This document shows positions 60,741 through 64,000 of a DNA stretch of 64,000 bases, piece after piece. Position 1 is the stretch's first letter. Each line of letters begins with the position of its first letter. The position numbers and the translations under genes are program-made. Source of the stretch: Streptomyces sp. QL37 (GTDB lineage: Bacteria; Actinomycetota; Actinomycetes; Streptomycetales; Streptomycetaceae); assembly GCF_002941025.1 (NCBI RefSeq), contig NZ_PTJS01000001.1, positions 1,612,001 through 1,676,000 on the forward strand, read 5' to 3'. The notes under the pieces are model-generated. The model searched no databases. It saw only the letters and a list, made by a program, of their open reading frames with translations, and was not told the DNA's origin.

Positions 60741-62051
60741 ATGAACAGCGTGGAAGCGGCGCGTGCACACATGCTGGGGGACCTGATCGCTGCGAGTCAT
60801 CTGATGACTCTGGAGCAGCTGCCCGGCACCGTGGCGTCGCACGCTGCCGGGGCGGGCTGGCCTCAGGTACGGATCTATCTGGCCGATCTGCAACAGGAAC
60901 GGCTGTATCTCCTGGCCGGCAATGTCGACGTCGGCCCCGGTGATACGGATGTTCCCGCTGAGTTGTCCGTCGACGGGACGGTGGCGGGACGAGCCTTCCA
61001 GCTGGGGAAGGTCTTTCCGGCTTCGGCTTCCGCCAGGGGGCAGTGGTGGGTCCCGCTGCTGGACGGCGCGGAGCGTCTGGGCGTGCTGCGGGTCGGTGTG
61101 CCGGGCGCGCGGGTCGAGGCGGACGAGGACCTGAACAGGCTCGCCGGGCTCGTCGCCCTCCTGCTGGAGAGCAAGCGGGAGACGAGCGACTCGTACTCCC
61201 GGTTGGTCCGCCGCCGGAAGATGAGGGTCGCCGCGGAGATGGAATGGCAGCTGATGCCGCCGCGGACCTTCGCCACGGACCGTGTCCTGATCAGTGCGGT
61301 CATGGAACCGGCCTACCAGGTGAGCGGGGACGCCTTCGACTACGCCCTGACCGGGGAGACCGTGCATCTGTCGGTCTTCGATGCCATGGGGCACGACACC
61401 GCAGCCGGCCTGACCGCGAACCTCGCCCTCGCGGCGGCCCGTAACCACCGCCGCCAGGGCGCCGGCCTGCTCGAAACGGCCGAAGGCGTCAGCGCGACCC
61501 TCACCGAGCAGTTCGCGGGCAGCCGCTACGCCACGAGCATCCTGGCCGACCTGCACCTCACCACCGGCGTGCTGACGTGGACGAACTACGGCCACCACCC
61601 ACCGGTCGTCATCCGCGGCAACCGTACCGTCGTGCACCTGTCCTGCCCGCCCGCTCCTCCCATGGGGACCGGCCTGGATCTGCCCGGCACCCTGCGCAGC
61701 GACCAGCTGGAACCCGGGGACCGTCTGGTGCTCTACACCGACGGCATCACGGAGGCGCGCAACCGGGAAGGGCAGGAGTTCGGCTTGGACGGCCTGACCG
61801 ACTTCCTCATCCGTCACCACGCCGACGGCCTCCCCGTCCCCGAGACCCTGCGCCGGCTGATCGGGCACCACCTGGCGCACCACCTCGGCCGCCTCGACGA
61901 CGACGCCACCGTGATGCTCCTGGAGTGGCACGGCCCGACCCCGTACCAGCCGGCCCAGCTCCAGGCGCTGACGGGTCTGCCCCGCTCCACCACCCCGGAG
62001 GCGATCACCTCCGCCTGGGCCCAACGGCCCGCGGAGGACGAGGGCGGCTGA
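60741..62051 (+). CDS. SpoIIE-type PP2C serine phosphatase with GAF-like sensor
   Basis: A 436-residue protein phosphatase. An N-terminal GAF-like domain (residues 1-140: ASHAAGAGWPQVRIYLADLQ, GTVAGRAFQLGKVFPA, QWWVPLLDGAERLGVLRVGV) precedes the PP2C domain (170-400: AEMEWQLMPPRTFATDRVLI, GDAFDYALTGETVHLSVFDA, MGHDTAAG, TNYGHHPPVVIRG, VLYTDGITEARNREG and LDDDATVMLLEW). Asp residues in GDAFDY, DAMGHD, TDGI and DDDAT are the metal ligands. These enzymes dephosphorylate anti-sigma antagonists in partner-switching. No kinase lies next to it; SigB-type control is possible but speculative. Confidence 0.93.
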   Translation: MNSVEAARAHMLGDLIAASHLMTLEQLPGTVASHAAGAGWPQVRIYLADLQQERLYLLAGNVDVGPGDTDVPAELSVDGTVAGRAFQLGKVFPASASARGQWWVPLLDGAERLGVLRVGVPGARVEADEDLNRLAGLVALLLESKRETSDSYSRLVRRRKMRVAAEMEWQLMPPRTFATDRVLISAVMEPAYQVSGDAFDYALTGETVHLSVFDAMGHDTAAGLTANLALAAARNHRRQGAGLLETAEGVSATLTEQFAGSRYATSILADLHLTTGVLTWTNYGHHPPVVIRGNRTVVHLSCPPAPPMGTGLDLPGTLRSDQLEPGDRLVLYTDGITEARNREGQEFGLDGLTDFLIRHHADGLPVPETLRRLIGHHLAHHLGRLDDDATVMLLEWHGPTPYQPAQLQALTGLPRSTTPEAITSAWAQRPAEDEGG

Positions 62052-62219
62052 CCGTCACCGCCGGCCGCCTGTTGGGCGTCTCGGGTCGGGCGTCTGGCAA
62101 TCGCCTCAGCGGGCACCAGGTACGCGTTACGTGCGGGCAGGCGGTGGTACGGATTCCCCCGCGGCGCCGTCGCCCCGCCCGTGACCGCCTGCGACGCCAG
62201 CACATGAGAGGAACGTCAG

Positions 62220-64000
62220 ATGAAGGTGTCCGACTACGTCCTGCAACGCCTGCGCGAGTGGGAGGTCGACCATGTGTTCGCCTACGCGGGCGATGGCATC
62301 AACGGGCTCCTGTCGGCGTGGGGCCGTGCCGAGAACAAGCCGGAGTTCGTTCAGGCCCGGCACGAGGAGATGGCCGCGTTCGAAGCCGTCGGCTACGCCA
62401 AGTTCTCCGGCAGGGTCGGTGTGTGTGCCGCGACCTCGGGGCCCGGCGCGATCCATCTGCTCAACGGCCTGTACGACGCGAAACTGGACCACGTCCCCGT
62501 GGTGGCGATCGTCGGGCAGACCGCCCGCAGTGCCATGGGCAGCTCCTACCAGCAGGAAGTCGATCTGCTGAGCCTGTACAAGGACGTCGCCTCGGAGTTC
62601 TGCGAGATGGTGACCGTCCCCGAACAACTGCCCAACGTCCTCGACCGTGCGATGCGCACCGCCTGGAGCAGGCGGACGGTGACGGCCGTGATCATCCCGG
62701 CCGACGTCCAGGACCTCGACTACACCCCGCCCACCCACGCGTTCAAGATGGTGCCGTCCAGTCTGGGCATGCCCTCGTACGCGCCGGTCCCGGCCGACGC
62801 GGACCTCACCCGCGCGGCGGGAGTCCTGAACGCCGGTGAGAAGGTGGCCATCCTGATCGGCCAGGGCGCGCGGGGCGCCCGGGCCGAGGTGGAGGAGCTC
62901 GCCGACGTCCTCGGGGCCGGCGTCGCCAAGGCGCTGCTCGGCAAGGACGCTCTGCCTGACGACCTGCCCTACGTCACCGGAGCGATCGGCCTGCTCGGCA
63001 CGCGGCCCTCCTACGAGCTGATGCAGGACTGCGACACACTCCTCATGGTGGGTTCCAGCTTCCCCTACAGCCAGTTCCTGCCGGAGTTCGGTCAGGCGCG
63101 CGCCGTCCAGATCGACATCGACCCCCACAACGTCGGAATGCGCTATCCCTTCGAGGTCAACCTCGTCGGGGACGCCCGGGAAACGCTCAGGGCACTGCTG
63201 CCGCGGCTGGAGCGCAAGAAGCACGGCGCCTGGCGCAAGAAGATCGAGAAGGACACCGCCCGCTGGTGGGACGTGATGGAGCGGCGGGCCGCCGTCGAGG
63301 CGGACCCCGTCAATCCCGAGTACGTCGTACACACCCTTGACGCACTGCTGCCCGACGACGTGATCCTGGCGGCCGACTCCGGCTCGGCCGCCAACTGGTA
63401 CGCGCGCCATCTGCGCATCCGCGGAACGATGCGCGGTTCCCTGTCCGGCACGCTCGCCACGATGGGACCGGGCGTGCCGTACGTCATCGGAGCGAAGTTC
63501 GCCCACCCCGGGCGCCCCGCCATCGCGATCGTCGGCGACGGCGCCATGCAGATGAACGGCATGGCCGAACTCATCACCGCCGCCAAGTACTGGCAGGAGT
63601 GGCAGGACCCGCGGCTGATCGTCGCCGTACTGAACAACCAGGACCTCAACCAGGTGACCTGGGAGATGCGCGCCATGTCCGGCGCCCCGCAGTTCCTGCC
63701 CTCCCAGGCGCTCCCCGACGTGCCCTACGCCGACTTCGCCCGGTCCATCGGTCTCGATGGCGTCCGCGTGGAGAAGCCCGGCCAGGTGGAGGCGGCATGG
63801 AGGCAGGCCCTCGGCGCCGACCGCCCCTTCGTGATCGACTTCTGTACCGACCCGGCCGTGCCGCCCATTCCCCCGCACGCCACCCGGGAACAGGCCGAGG
63901 CGGTGGTGTCCTCCATCGTCAAGGGGGACAGTGACCGCGGAGGCATGATCAGGCAGGGGCTCAAGGCCAAGGTGCAGGAGATGCTCCCCGGACGCCGCCA
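62220..64000 (+). CDS. Thiamine-diphosphate enzyme, pyruvate oxidase / acetolactate synthase type (runs off window)
   Basis: At least 593 residues, open at the right edge. Start ATG at 62220 follows GAGAGGAAC. The pyrimidine-binding domain is seen in YAGDGINGLL, RHEEMAAFEAVGYAKFSG, the catalytic Glu being in RHEE, and ATSGPGAIHLLNGLYDAKLD. The central FAD-like domain contains VAILIGQGARGARAEVEELA. The ThDP-diphosphate domain starts near residue 440 with GDGAMQMNGMAELITA and NNQDLNQVTW, the G-D-G...N-N motif. These features fit actinobacterial pyruvate oxidases and related ThDP enzymes that act on pyruvate or other 2-oxo acids. Acetolactate synthase proper is not favoured, because such genes usually have a small subunit neighbour. 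Confidence 0.92.
   Translation, partial: MKVSDYVLQRLREWEVDHVFAYAGDGINGLLSAWGRAENKPEFVQARHEEMAAFEAVGYAKFSGRVGVCAATSGPGAIHLLNGLYDAKLDHVPVVAIVGQTARSAMGSSYQQEVDLLSLYKDVASEFCEMVTVPEQLPNVLDRAMRTAWSRRTVTAVIIPADVQDLDYTPPTHAFKMVPSSLGMPSYAPVPADADLTRAAGVLNAGEKVAILIGQGARGARAEVEELADVLGAGVAKALLGKDALPDDLPYVTGAIGLLGTRPSYELMQDCDTLLMVGSSFPYSQFLPEFGQARAVQIDIDPHNVGMRYPFEVNLVGDARETLRALLPRLERKKHGAWRKKIEKDTARWWDVMERRAAVEADPVNPEYVVHTLDALLPDDVILAADSGSAANWYARHLRIRGTMRGSLSGTLATMGPGVPYVIGAKFAHPGRPAIAIVGDGAMQMNGMAELITAAKYWQEWQDPRLIVAVLNNQDLNQVTWEMRAMSGAPQFLPSQALPDVPYADFARSIGLDGVRVEKPGQVEAAWRQALGADRPFVIDFCTDPAVPPIPPHATREQAEAVVSSIVKGDSDRGGMIRQGLKAKVQEMLPGRR

Overview
The window is high-GC actinobacterial chromosome, most probably Streptomyces. 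Supporting signs are strong GC bias at third codon positions, a SigB/SigF-type sigma factor, an F420-dependent LLM oxidoreductase, Hsp18 with a RheA-type operator, Dps, CtaG-like and DUF2243 proteins, and many GTG starts with GGAGG-type ribosome binding sites.

Layout. 1-15.2 kb is ordinary accessory and housekeeping sequence: the tail of an IS5-type transposase, a SigB-like sigma factor, a secreted tannase-like esterase, an epoxide-hydrolase-like enzyme divergent from its TetR regulator across a clean 12-bp inverted repeat, an APH-fold kinase, an Lrp remnant, a ferric-reductase-like membrane protein, a TetR/arylamine N-acetyltransferase pair, a secreted protein, an NCS1 permease, an LLM oxidoreductase and a LysR regulator.

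14.2-54.6 kb is a large biosynthetic gene cluster. From 50.2 kb down to 15.8 kb the genes run on the minus strand, many joined by 4-base ATGA/GTGA overlaps. In transcription order they are: flavoprotein, free ACP, thioesterase, PfaA-like megasynthase (KS-AT-ACP-KR-DH), PfaC-like megasynthase (KS-CLF-AT, then two FabA-type dehydratase didomains), PfaD-like enoyl reductase, two acyl-CoA-dehydrogenase-like proteins, Sfp-type phosphopantetheinyl transferase, ECF sigma factor, second ACP, unknown protein, aldehyde dehydrogenase, DUF4188-type protein, regulator, glutamate mutase S and E subunits, solute-binding-fold protein without signal peptide, aspartate-semialdehyde dehydrogenase, aspartokinase and Fe(II)/2-oxoglutarate oxygenase. 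A small ABM-fold protein, an MFS exporter and a nitroreductase-like protein are divergent at 50.6-54.0 kb. A PUFA-type (secondary lipid) synthase is therefore paired with a self-contained route to a modified aspartate/3-methylaspartate unit. I cannot name the product, and no NRPS or amide synthetase is visible.

The PfaC-like gene is broken at 35.2-37.2 kb by two nested palindromes that triplicate the end of the AT domain, with a shared stop codon and C-homopolymer-like errors. I read this as an assembly artefact over a true single gene or adjacent gene pair; natural rearrangement is less likely.

54.6-64 kb returns to stress and maintenance genes: a Rieske membrane protein, cold-shock protein, Dps, DUF2243/CtaG-like pair, DUF2267 protein, Hsp18 with divergent regulator and two operators, a SpoIIE-type phosphatase, and a thiamine-diphosphate enzyme running off the right edge.
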